This document shows positions 53,505 through 61,265 of a stretch of DNA of 64,000 nucleotides, piece by piece (position 1 is the stretch's first letter; each line of letters opens with the position of its first letter). The notes beneath the pieces were generated by a model, which searched no databases, had not been told where the DNA came from, and was given only the letters and a program-made list of their open reading frames with translations. The stretch is from Ruminococcus sp. (GTDB lineage Bacteria > Bacillota > Clostridia > Oscillospirales > Ruminococcaceae): assembly GCA_017462565.1 (NCBI GenBank), contig JAFTQW010000028.1, forward strand, positions 1-64,000, in the 5' to 3' direction. The translations under genes and the position numbers were made by a program.

Positions 53505-54293
53505 ATGTCCAGTATAATTTTTTTTGATATAGACGGAACTCTTGCAACCGAAGATGAACGTCCATTTATACCGGAAAGCACTGTTTTTGCAATTGCTGAA
53601 ACACGCAAAAGAGGAAATCTTGCATTTATAAACACCGGAAGAACTCGTTTCAATGTAAGCAGCCGAATCCATGAGATTGGTTTTGACGGATTTATCTGCG
53701 GCTGCGGAACTTATATTGAGTATAACGAAGAGGTTATTTTTGAAATCACGCTTGAACAGTCATTCTGCCGTAACATTTCAGAAATACTGAGAAAATGCCG
53801 CATCACCCCTGTATATGAGCATAGAGACGGATATTTCTTTGATGATAAAGCTGTAATGACAGACGGTCTCAGATATTTCATGGACGTTTTTGTAGATTCC
53901 GGAATAGATATAAGCGGACGAGTAGAGGATGAAAATTTCTGCTTTGATAAATTTGTAGTATGGGTCAATGATGAAACAGACTTTGAGATGTTCCATCGGG
54001 AAATAAGTCCTTATTTCTCAATAATTGACAGGGGAAACGGATTTTATGAAAATGTCCCTCTTGGTTATTCAAAGGCTACAGCGATTGATGTGATCCTGAA
54101 AAAATTGAATATTCCGATAGATAATGCATACGCAATTGGTGACAGCATGAATGATCTTCCAATGCTTCGGGCTGTTCCTAACAGTATTGCAATGGGAAAT
54201 GCAGAAAAAATTTATCCCTATGTTTCTTACATAACAACTCCATTAGAGGATAATGGAATATATAACGCTTTAAAACATTATTCTTTGATTTAG
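53505..54293 (+). CDS. Cof-type HAD hydrolase
   Basis: A 262-residue HAD phosphatase of the Cof (class IIB cap) type: DIDGTLA near residue 7 with the nucleophile Asp, FINTGRT (motif II), Lys in SKATAIDVILKKL (motif III), and IGDSMNDLPML (motif IV). Usually acts on sugar phosphates, nucleotides or FMN. AAGGAG precedes the ATG. Independent of the riboflavin operon. Confidence 0.9.
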   Translation: MSSIIFFDIDGTLATEDERPFIPESTVFAIAETRKRGNLAFINTGRTRFNVSSRIHEIGFDGFICGCGTYIEYNEEVIFEITLEQSFCRNISEILRKCRITPVYEHRDGYFFDDKAVMTDGLRYFMDVFVDSGIDISGRVEDENFCFDKFVVWVNDETDFEMFHREISPYFSIIDRGNGFYENVPLGYSKATAIDVILKKLNIPIDNAYAIGDSMNDLPMLRAVPNSIAMGNAEKIYPYVSYITTPLEDNGIYNALKHYSLI

Positions 54294-54395
54294 AGCAGAG
54301 CAATATAATCCTAATTCAGAGCAAAAAGTTACTTTTTTTGCCTGAAATGACAAATATTATTATTCTGAATTGATTAAATTTGTGCCTGAAAATAA

Positions 54396-54424
54396 TTGAA
54401 AAAAAAACTCACTTATGGTATAAT
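54396..54424 (+). promoter_or_regulatory. Sigma-A promoter of the phosphofructokinase gene
   Basis: TTGAAA (54396-54401), 17-bp spacer, TATAAT (54419-54424), about 80 bp before the start codon. Confidence 0.75.
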
Positions 54425-54501
54425 AAAATAAATGTTGTCGCTACGAAAACAGTAAAATAATGAGAGGAAAATGGCTTTAATATTTCAGCCAAAGGTGATT
54501 T

Positions 54502-55722
54502 ATGAATATAGCAGTTGCACAATCCGGCGGACCTACCTGCGCAATAAACGCTTCACTTGCAGGAGTTTTCAGAGCAGGAAAAAAATCCGGAAAATTTGAA
54601 AAAATTTACGGCGTATTTAATGGAATTGAAGGTATTCTTGAAAACAGATTGGTCGATCTTTCCGAGGTTATTACAGACGATGAAAAATATCAGCTTCTGT
54701 TAAGAACCCCGTCCGCAGTTCTTGGTTCATGCAGAAGAAAGCTTCCAGATTATCATGAAAGCTCTGAAATTTACGAAAAAATAACAGATGTTCTTCGTAG
54801 TAATAACATCAGCGTTTTTTTCTATATTGGTGGAAACGATTCAATGGATACCGTTGCAAAGTATTCTTCTTACCTTGCGCAAAACTCAATAAATGATATT
54901 AAGGTGATCGGCATTCCGAAAACTATTGATAATGATTTGTGCGAAACAGATCATTCTCCGGGATTTGGTTCAGCGGCGAAGTATGTCTGCTCAACAGTTC
55001 AGGAAATTACCCGTGACAGTAATGTTTACTGCATCCCGTCTGTTACTATTATTGAGACCATGGGACGTCATGCCGGATGGCTTGCAGCTTCTTCCTGTTG
55101 TATCAGGGCGAACGGCGAGAATGCTCCGCATCTTATTTATCTTCCAGAGATGACATTCAGTATTGAAAAGTTTCTTTCCGATGTGAAAAAAGAAATGAAA
55201 AAACACAAGGCAGTTATTGTTGTTGTGTCCGAGGGCGTTAAAACTGCTGAAGGAAAATTTGCAGCTGAAGAGTTTCAATCCGGTCAGAAAGACGTTTTCG
55301 GTCATTCATATCTTGCAGGAATAGGAAAATTTCTGGAAAAGCTTGTTGCAGCCGAAATAGGATGCAAAGTACGTTCTATTGAGCTGAATGTAATGCAGAG
55401 GTGCAGTTCACATATTGCGTCGAGAGAGGATATTGAATCTTCCGCAGCAATAGGTTCAGCGGCAGTAGAAGCTGCTATAAGCGGAAAAAGCGGATGCATG
55501 ATGACCTTTATAAGAGAATCTGACAAGCCTTATCGCTTCAGGATTGAAACTGTTGACGCTTCAAAAGCGGCCAATTCTGAAAAACTTTTCCCTCGTGAAT
55601 GGATAAATGAAGAGGGGAATAACATTCTTCCGGCTGCGCTTGATTATTTCATGCCGCTGATTCAAGGAGAAATTCTTCCGATTATGAAAAATGGAATGCC
55701 TTTACATATGATAATAGAATAG
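54502..55722 (+). CDS. 6-phosphofructokinase, probably pyrophosphate-dependent
   Basis: Phosphorylates fructose 6-phosphate. The phosphoryl-donor loop reads GGNDSMDT (110-117) with Asp at the position that is Gly in ATP enzymes, and the next motif is PKTIDNDL (139-146) with Lys instead of Gly. Both changes mark the PPi-using branch. TMGRHAGWLAA and a QRCSSHIASRED block fit the same group. At 406 residues it is longer than ATP-PfkA (about 320). A PPi-type enzyme is common in rumen/gut clostridia and saves ATP. Single gene with its own promoter. Confidence 0.9.
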   Translation: MNIAVAQSGGPTCAINASLAGVFRAGKKSGKFEKIYGVFNGIEGILENRLVDLSEVITDDEKYQLLLRTPSAVLGSCRRKLPDYHESSEIYEKITDVLRSNNISVFFYIGGNDSMDTVAKYSSYLAQNSINDIKVIGIPKTIDNDLCETDHSPGFGSAAKYVCSTVQEITRDSNVYCIPSVTIIETMGRHAGWLAASSCCIRANGENAPHLIYLPEMTFSIEKFLSDVKKEMKKHKAVIVVVSEGVKTAEGKFAAEEFQSGQKDVFGHSYLAGIGKFLEKLVAAEIGCKVRSIELNVMQRCSSHIASREDIESSAAIGSAAVEAAISGKSGCMMTFIRESDKPYRFRIETVDASKAANSEKLFPREWINEEGNNILPAALDYFMPLIQGEILPIMKNGMPLHMIIE

Positions 55723-55734
55723 GAATAAATTACC

Positions 55735-55772
55735 AAAAATGGCCGTCACACTTTTGTGCAACAGCCATTTTT
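55735..55772. terminator. Bidirectional terminator between phosphofructokinase and GH9 genes
   Basis: AAAAATGGC...GCCATTTTT stem with inner TGACAC-type pairing; T runs on both strands serve the converging genes. Confidence 0.8.
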
Positions 55773-55775
55773 GTT

Positions 55776-58529
55776 TTATATGGGAAGTGAATCAATAAGT
55801 TCAAGGCGTAATTTCTGAATAGCAAGAGCATCCTCATTTGTTACGCCGTCTCCGGTATTACAGCAGTCGGCATTTAACATTCCTTGAGCTGTAATACGGC
55901 TTTGCTCAGATCCGTTGATACTATATTTGTCAGGATTTGAAAGCGACTGCATAATAAGGACTGCATCAGACATATCGACTGTTTTGTCACAGTTTGCATC
56001 GCCATAGAAAATTTTTTCCGATGGAGTTGTAGAAGGCTCAGTTCCGTCGGGTTCAATACCCCAAACAAGTTTGTCATCTGCATAAAGAGTAATTTTCTTG
56101 GTAATAGCAGCAGCATCGTTGTCATCCTCAAAGCTTACGAGATCGTCGTAACTGTAATCATTGGCAGAATCCCAAACAGTATCGTATGTCTCAGGATTCA
56201 TTTTATTAAGCAGTCCGAATTGATATACACGGCTTCCATAGAAATCACAATTCTGCCATGAGATCTCAATGTAATAAGTGCCGTTATCATCATATTTTAC
56301 AGGTTCCGAAATAAGCGCCTGATTCTTTCCGTCCGTGAAGCTTTTTTCCTGATCGTAGTCGATTCTTGTTTCGATAAAGCTGACATCTTCGCCCTTTGCG
56401 ATCTGCTCGCCAATGTTAAAGTAATATCTTGCTTTGAGATTGCTTTCAAACTTAGGAGGATTGACTGTTCTGTTATGAACGACAATTTTTATCTGAAGTC
56501 CGGCATCGGTTTCCTGAGCCTTTCCTGCTGAGATGAAAAGACCTGTCGGCAGCGGATTGCCGTCCGCATCGACCTGATCGTAGCCAACTGCATTTTCAGA
56601 CATATCAAAATCCGGAATAACATAGTTTTTGTCCTCAAGCTCTTTGCCTTTTGCTCCGTAGAAATGGTAAAGACCGGCAAGATCGCCGCAGAATCCGGCA
56701 TTATAATCGTCCGTAACTTCGTTATAGATGTAGTCCTTTGTTTCATCGTTGTGGAAATCATCAAGATCAGGACCTCCGACCAATGCACCCCAGAGAGTAT
56801 GAACCTGTGTTACAGGATCTTCCATGCTCTGTGTTGCAGAACAGTGAGACGATCTGTGATGAGCCTGCGAAGCAAAATTATTCTCATATCCTACTTCATA
56901 AGCGTATCCCATAGGATTATCACCGAGAATGTATTCCATCTGATCTTTTGCCCATTCAGCGAAGATCATATCGCCGGTTTCTTTTGCATAAACCATTGCC
57001 TGAAGTCCGGCAGCAGTATTATAACGAGCGCTTCCATATCCTGCAACAACAGCGTATCCCTCAGGAGATTTGGCGATAAAGTTTGAACCCTGTTCCGGAA
57101 GATCGGGAATATCCTTGGGGTCGATAGTCTGATTCCAGATAAGATCATCCATTCCGAAATATTTATGAGTAGTAGTAGGAACATAGTAATTTGCAGTTTT
57201 GGCAGTTTCAGCGTCCACACCCGACCAGAATTCAAGATTCCAGCGGAAAATATACCAATCACGGGCAGTATTCGTAACAGGAGCAAGCTTTGCGAAAACT
57301 CCGCCCCATACAGTATCCCAGCAGTGAACCCAGATATTCTGCCAGCAGTTTCCGGTATCTGTCATAATTCTTTTCAGATATCCAACATAGGGATGTGCGC
57401 CCTTATCATTGGTCGTTGTTTCATCAACAGCGATAATATCGTTTATATAGTCGTAATTATCCGTGCAGTAATAAAGCCATACAGCCGCCCATGCAAGCTC
57501 GTCATAATCATAACTGGAGGTATAGAAGCCGCCGTCGTAGCCGAGGCTCGTTGCGGTAGGGGTTGTTCCCGGTTCCCATTCTTCCGTATGAGTCTGAACT
57601 GCAAAATTATAAAGAGCAATTGCATAATCGAGATTTTTCTGAGCGTATTCAGGATCTGTGTCTTTGAAATTTAGGTAGTTTACTGCAAGTGAAGCGGCAG
57701 CTCCGGCACACTGGTCGGAAGCAGGCATTTCAGTTGTTGCAAAATAAGCCGGACGTTTTACTCCGCATGAAGAAGAAGCAACAAAGGTTCCGTCAACCTG
57801 AAGTTCAGGCGGACACCAATAGTTGTGATCGTTATTTCCTTCTCCTACCTGATAGCAGTAAGCAACAACATTTCCGTCGTCATCGAGGAAGGTTGCTTTC
57901 ATGAAATAATCGTTTATCCAGCGAAGCTCATCTTCAATGTGCTTCTGAAGTCCTGTTTCTTCATAGGCGTCACGGAATTCATAATATCCCCATCCGACGG
58001 TTGAAGCAGAGTAGCTTCCCGGCAGACCAAATTTGACGTGATCTCCGGCATCGTGCCATCCACCTGTAAGATCAAGAGTTCCGTTTCCGTCCGGATCAAG
58101 ATATTTTCGGTTTTCGTCTATAAATTCCTGCGACATATTAACTCCGACATAAAGTCCTTCAGCGGCGCTTGCACCGCCATCGCCCTTGCCGTCATACTCA
58201 CCTGTACCGCTTCCGTCACCGTCATAATCAGTTTTTCCACTGCCTGTCGTTGGCATAGGAGTCATAGGCTGAAGCGGTATCTCCGCATCTTTAATGTGAC
58301 AATTGCCACGCCATGAATAATAACCATCATCAGCTACTTCATCGCCGCACTTATTTGCATCATAAAAACAAAGAGCAAGTTGAAGAGCTTCTGCGAAGTT
58401 ATCATAATTGTTAGGCTTATCAGGATTAATAACTGCTGCATTTGAAACAGCCGGAACAGTACAAGAGAGTATCATAGCGGCTGCCGAAATTCCAGCGGCA
58501 GTTTTTTTAAGAAATCCTGTATTCTTCAA
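55776..58529 (-). CDS. Cellulosomal GH9 endoglucanase with CBM3c and dockerin
   Basis: A 917-residue secreted cellulase. Signal peptide (about 1-32); GH9 catalytic domain (about 40-640) with HDAGDHVKFGLP (Asp160/Asp163), the QAHHRSSH block and the catalytic Glu in NEVTDDYNAGF; a CBM3c-like module (about 665-815) typical of processive theme-B GH9 enzymes; then a dockerin (about 845-915) with loops GDANCDKTVDMSD and the longer NTGDGVTNED. The N-terminal part of the catalytic domain carries a Gly/Asp-rich insert (about 96-121). It docks into a cellulosome at the cell surface and cuts cellulose. Located 30 bp after yerC without an obvious terminator between. Confidence 0.95.
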   Translation of the reverse strand: MKNTGFLKKTAAGISAAAMILSCTVPAVSNAAVINPDKPNNYDNFAEALQLALCFYDANKCGDEVADDGYYSWRGNCHIKDAEIPLQPMTPMPTTGSGKTDYDGDGSGTGEYDGKGDGGASAAEGLYVGVNMSQEFIDENRKYLDPDGNGTLDLTGGWHDAGDHVKFGLPGSYSASTVGWGYYEFRDAYEETGLQKHIEDELRWINDYFMKATFLDDDGNVVAYCYQVGEGNNDHNYWCPPELQVDGTFVASSSCGVKRPAYFATTEMPASDQCAGAAASLAVNYLNFKDTDPEYAQKNLDYAIALYNFAVQTHTEEWEPGTTPTATSLGYDGGFYTSSYDYDELAWAAVWLYYCTDNYDYINDIIAVDETTTNDKGAHPYVGYLKRIMTDTGNCWQNIWVHCWDTVWGGVFAKLAPVTNTARDWYIFRWNLEFWSGVDAETAKTANYYVPTTTHKYFGMDDLIWNQTIDPKDIPDLPEQGSNFIAKSPEGYAVVAGYGSARYNTAAGLQAMVYAKETGDMIFAEWAKDQMEYILGDNPMGYAYEVGYENNFASQAHHRSSHCSATQSMEDPVTQVHTLWGALVGGPDLDDFHNDETKDYIYNEVTDDYNAGFCGDLAGLYHFYGAKGKELEDKNYVIPDFDMSENAVGYDQVDADGNPLPTGLFISAGKAQETDAGLQIKIVVHNRTVNPPKFESNLKARYYFNIGEQIAKGEDVSFIETRIDYDQEKSFTDGKNQALISEPVKYDDNGTYYIEISWQNCDFYGSRVYQFGLLNKMNPETYDTVWDSANDYSYDDLVSFEDDNDAAAITKKITLYADDKLVWGIEPDGTEPSTTPSEKIFYGDANCDKTVDMSDAVLIMQSLSNPDKYSINGSEQSRITAQGMLNADCCNTGDGVTNEDALAIQKLRLELIDSLPI

Positions 58530-58559
58530 TTAAAACATTCCTTTCCCGGATAAATAAAA

Positions 58560-58859
58560 TTAATCAGAGCTTTTTTCTGAAAGACGTTTGAAAACGAGTT
58601 CATAGCCGTCATTTCCGTCTTTAAGCGAACGATTTACTCTGCTTATCGTAGCCGTACTTGCTCCTGTTTCAGTCACTATGCTGTTATAAACTCTATGTTC
58701 ATCGAGAAGCTTAGCCACCTGAAGTCTCTGAGCAAACGATTTTAATTCAATGCTTGTACAGAGATCATCAAAAAATTTATAGCAGTCATCAAGTGTTTCG
58801 AGTGTAAGAATAGCTTTAAAAAGAGTATCCATGCTTTCAGATTTAATCTTGTCGATCAT
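58560..58859 (-). CDS. YerC/YecD family TrpR-like regulator
   Basis: A 99-residue DNA-binding protein with the TrpR-like helix-turn-helix: LTLETLDDCYKFFDDLCTSIELKSFAQRLQVAKLLDE, then TETGASTATISRVNRSL. Family members lack the full tryptophan pocket and have no settled role. Preceded by a leader with structured DNA and a minus-strand promoter, and followed closely by the GH9 gene. Whether it regulates the cellulase is not shown. Confidence 0.88.
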   Translation of the reverse strand: MIDKIKSESMDTLFKAILTLETLDDCYKFFDDLCTSIELKSFAQRLQVAKLLDEHRVYNSIVTETGASTATISRVNRSLKDGNDGYELVFKRLSEKSSD

Positions 58860-58909
58860 ATTAAAACTCCAATCTGCCGTAAGGCTTAATGATTCAAAAT
58901 AGACCTCTT

Positions 58910-59045
58910 CGGAAACTAACGTGTACCATATGTCTAAGGGCTTTAGTGATAGGCGAGGATGCCGACGGCGGGCTTGACGCTCTCCAAGGGGAAAGAAGAA
59001 GCATCTTGCTAAAAGACCATAGCGGACGGTGCGTGGTAGTTTCCG
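58910..59045 (+). ncRNA. Rod-like structured RNA candidate
   Basis: The outer arms 58910-58927 and 59028-59045 pair over 18 positions with 14 Watson-Crick, three G-U and one mismatch when read on the plus strand. On the minus strand the G-U pairs would be C-A mismatches, so plus-strand RNA is favoured. Inside, CTTTAG/CTAAAAG and GCGAGGATGC/GCATCTTGC extend the rod, and GCCG-A-CGGC forms an apical hairpin. GC content is well above its surroundings. No known RNA family was recognised. A minus-strand promoter at 59073 runs into the same region, so a yerC leader is the alternative. Confidence 0.45.
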
Positions 59046-59423
59046 AGGATGTCTAATAATTTCACACTTTACATTTTAGCACATTATTACATAAAAGTAA
59101 AGAGAATTTAATAGGAAAAATGAAAAAATAAAAATGTGAACACAGTTTGAATATCTTTGCCTTAGAGTACATCATAACATAAAATTAACAAAAAGTAAAG
59201 GAAAAATTTGAGGAATCACGAAAAATTATTCAATTTATCAAAATATAAATATTTTTTATGTGCATTTTAAATAAATTAAAATCAGGTAATATTCATCAGA
59301 AATGCAGCAGTTACGGATTTTTAAGCCTTTTCTGCGAATACTTTTCGATGCAGGCTTCTTGCAGTTGTTTGAGGAGTGTATATTCAAATCTGTTGCATTG
59401 GACATAGCAAAAAGGCTCTGCAA
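59046..59423. other. AT-rich stretch, no gene seen
   Basis: About 380 bases between the structured region and a terminator-like hairpin. Apart from the minus-strand promoter at 59073-59101, no translation start with a ribosome site and no strong structure was found. Confidence 0.4.
59073..59101 (-). promoter_or_regulatory. Probable promoter of yerC-GH9
   Basis: Minus strand TTTACT (59096-59101), 17-bp spacer, TAAAAT (59073-59078). It would give yerC a leader of about 200 bases spanning the structured region. Confidence 0.5.
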
Positions 59424-59468
59424 ATAAGACCGAATGCTTTCGCAATCGGTCTTATCATAATTTTTTTA
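59424..59468 (+). terminator. Terminator-like hairpin without an assigned gene
   Basis: ATAAGACCGAATGC/GCAATCGGTCTTAT, 14 positions with one mismatch and a four-base loop, followed by TTTTTTTT on the plus strand. No plus-strand gene ends here, so it may end an untranslated transcript; it could also serve the minus-strand DUF2520 gene less well. Confidence 0.6.
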
Positions 59469-59514
59469 TTGCATTATTTTGCGTTTTTACTGAATTTGAG
59501 AGTGAGCTATGTTT

Positions 59515-60390
59515 TTACTTTTTCGCCATGTCCTCAGCCAAATCAAATGACAATATTTGTTTCATATATTCGTAGTTTGTATCAGGATGTTTTTTCTGTG
59601 CAAGCTCTATCAGCTTGAGAGAAATACTTTTATATATTTTCCTGTCTTGTTTATCGTTTATGCATTCGAGATGTTTGATAACGGTTGAGGTATCACATCT
59701 TTCTACCGGACCGGTAAGCGCTGCAACAGGACCGACTTCAAAAATATTCTTGATATTTTGTATTACAAGAGGTCTGAGAGCAATCAGTGTCTCTTCTTCA
59801 GTAAATCCGCACTTTTTCAAAAGAGAGATGCTTTCATAAACCAATGCGCATACAAGATTGCTTGAAACAGCACAAGCAGCATGATACTCTCTCTTAGTCT
59901 CACTGGAAATAATTCTGACACGATTACCAATTTTATTGAAAAAGCTTTCCCATTCGTTAAGATACTCAATATCGCCTTCAATGCAGAAAAAAGCGTCGTT
60001 TAGTCCTGTATATGAGCTGTATTTATCGCTTACAGGAAAAAGGGGATGTATAGAATAGCCGTATGCTCCGTATTCTGATATATCCGGAAAAGTTTCGGAT
60101 GCGGTCATTGAACCGCTGCAATGGCATATCTGTTTTCCGGATATACTCATGTGTTTTATTGTATCGTAAACTTGTTTTATTGTACTGTCAGGAACTGTCA
60201 GAAATATAACGCTGCTGTCTTTTATTAGCTCAGATACATTGCTATACTGTTCAGAACCTGTAAATTCTGCTGCGTCCTTTGCAGATTCGGATTTTTGACT
60301 ATAATATCCTATGACGTTAATTCCGTGTGCGGTAAAGTATTTTCCTAATGAAAATCCGACTTTGCCTGCCCCTATAAATCCTATATTCAT
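59515..60390 (-). CDS. Rossmann-fold oxidoreductase-like protein with DUF2520 domain
   Basis: A 291-residue protein beginning MNIGFIGAGKVGFSLG, an NAD(P)-binding Rossmann motif, followed by a C-terminal DUF2520 helical domain (AACAVSSNLVCALVYESISLLKKCGF...TGPVERCD). The ATG at 60390 follows GGAGGG at five bases. Family resembles ProC-like and 6-phosphogluconate dehydrogenase-like reductases; the reaction is unknown. Confidence 0.85.
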   Translation of the reverse strand: MNIGFIGAGKVGFSLGKYFTAHGINVIGYYSQKSESAKDAAEFTGSEQYSNVSELIKDSSVIFLTVPDSTIKQVYDTIKHMSISGKQICHCSGSMTASETFPDISEYGAYGYSIHPLFPVSDKYSSYTGLNDAFFCIEGDIEYLNEWESFFNKIGNRVRIISSETKREYHAACAVSSNLVCALVYESISLLKKCGFTEEETLIALRPLVIQNIKNIFEVGPVAALTGPVERCDTSTVIKHLECINDKQDRKIYKSISLKLIELAQKKHPDTNYEYMKQILSFDLAEDMAKK

Positions 60391-60432
60391 TAAACCCTCC
60401 ATTAAAAAATATATTTAAATGACAGATAATAT

Positions 60433-60846
60433 TTATTCCTTGTTAAATTTTATTTGACTTACAAATTTCACAGGGATATTTGTACCGTCTGTAAATTTCA
60501 GTTTTTCTTCCTCTTTATCAAAAAATCTGAAATTTCCTTTATAAGTTACATACGTTCCGCCTGCTTTTCGATTATCGGGCTTAAAATAAATAATTGTAAC
60601 CAGCGGATGTTCATATTGCATTTCTATTAACAGCTGAAACGACTTATTCAGTTCATCAAGCCTGTCATCTGACATAGCCGTAAATTCATCAGTATAGCGT
60701 GCCGTTTCGTCAATTTCATCATCAAAACCGGTCAAAGCTGCAAAAGGAGAAAATTGCACTGCCCGCTCTGTCAGCGGCATAGGTTTATGATTTTTCAATT
60801 GATATCTCGGATGCTCAATAATATCTGTATAGTTATAATTATTCAT
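60433..60846 (-). CDS. YolD-like protein
   Basis: A 137-residue protein of the YolD-like family: YTDIIEHPRYQLKNHKPMPLTERAVQFSPFAALTGFDDEIDETAR is the recognisable core, followed by a beta-rich C-terminus. These small proteins are encoded next to Y-family DNA polymerases in Firmicutes and on their plasmids and phages, and are thought to assist or regulate them. Here the polymerase is two genes upstream, separated by a VOC protein. Confidence 0.85.
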   Translation of the reverse strand: MNNYNYTDIIEHPRYQLKNHKPMPLTERAVQFSPFAALTGFDDEIDETARYTDEFTAMSDDRLDELNKSFQLLIEMQYEHPLVTIIYFKPDNRKAGGTYVTYKGNFRFFDKEEEKLKFTDGTNIPVKFVSQIKFNKE

Positions 60847-60874
60847 TAAAAAACCTCATGTATTTTTATTGTAT

Positions 60875-61255
60875 TCACCATTTCTGACAGAAAAATTCAA
60901 TTTCTTCACCAAGCGGTCCCCTGCAAAATGCGATTCTTGCTTTTAATGATGGATCGCCGCCGATTTGTATGTCTTTAGGTTCAACAAAAACCTCATATCC
61001 GTCAGATTTTACTTTCTCTGCACAAGCATCTGTATCATCTACAGTAAAAGCAAAATGACGTATCGTCCCCTTTTCAAGATCTTCTTTACCATCTTTGAAA
61101 ATTTCGATCATACCTGCTCCTGTATCAAATAATATGCAGTTGTCACATTCTTTGAAAACCGAAAGCTTCAGTGTTTCGGTATAGAAAAATTTAACCTTTT
61201 GATACTCCTCATCATTTTTGCATTTCATTGAAATATGATGTATTCCTTTGATCAT
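60875..61255 (-). CDS. VOC-family (glyoxalase-like) protein
   Basis: A 126-residue vicinal-oxygen-chelate protein: GIHHISMKCKNDEEYQ start, FKECDNCILFDTGAGMIEIF, RHFAFTVDDTDAC and the GPLGEEIEFFCQ end, with the metal ligands His near residue 5, Glu and His in the usual places. The ATG at 61255 has GGAGG five bases upstream; longer readings overlap the polymerase. Possible glyoxalase or dioxygenase-like enzyme, substrate unknown. Its position between a polymerase and YolD is unusual. Confidence 0.8.
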   Translation of the reverse strand: MIKGIHHISMKCKNDEEYQKVKFFYTETLKLSVFKECDNCILFDTGAGMIEIFKDGKEDLEKGTIRHFAFTVDDTDACAEKVKSDGYEVFVEPKDIQIGGDPSLKARIAFCRGPLGEEIEFFCQKW

Positions 61256-61265
61256 GATATCCTCC

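Noticed and set aside
58860..59060. T-box or lysine riboswitch upstream of yerC
   Set aside because: The hallmark T-box sequence and the conserved lysine-aptamer blocks were not found on either strand.
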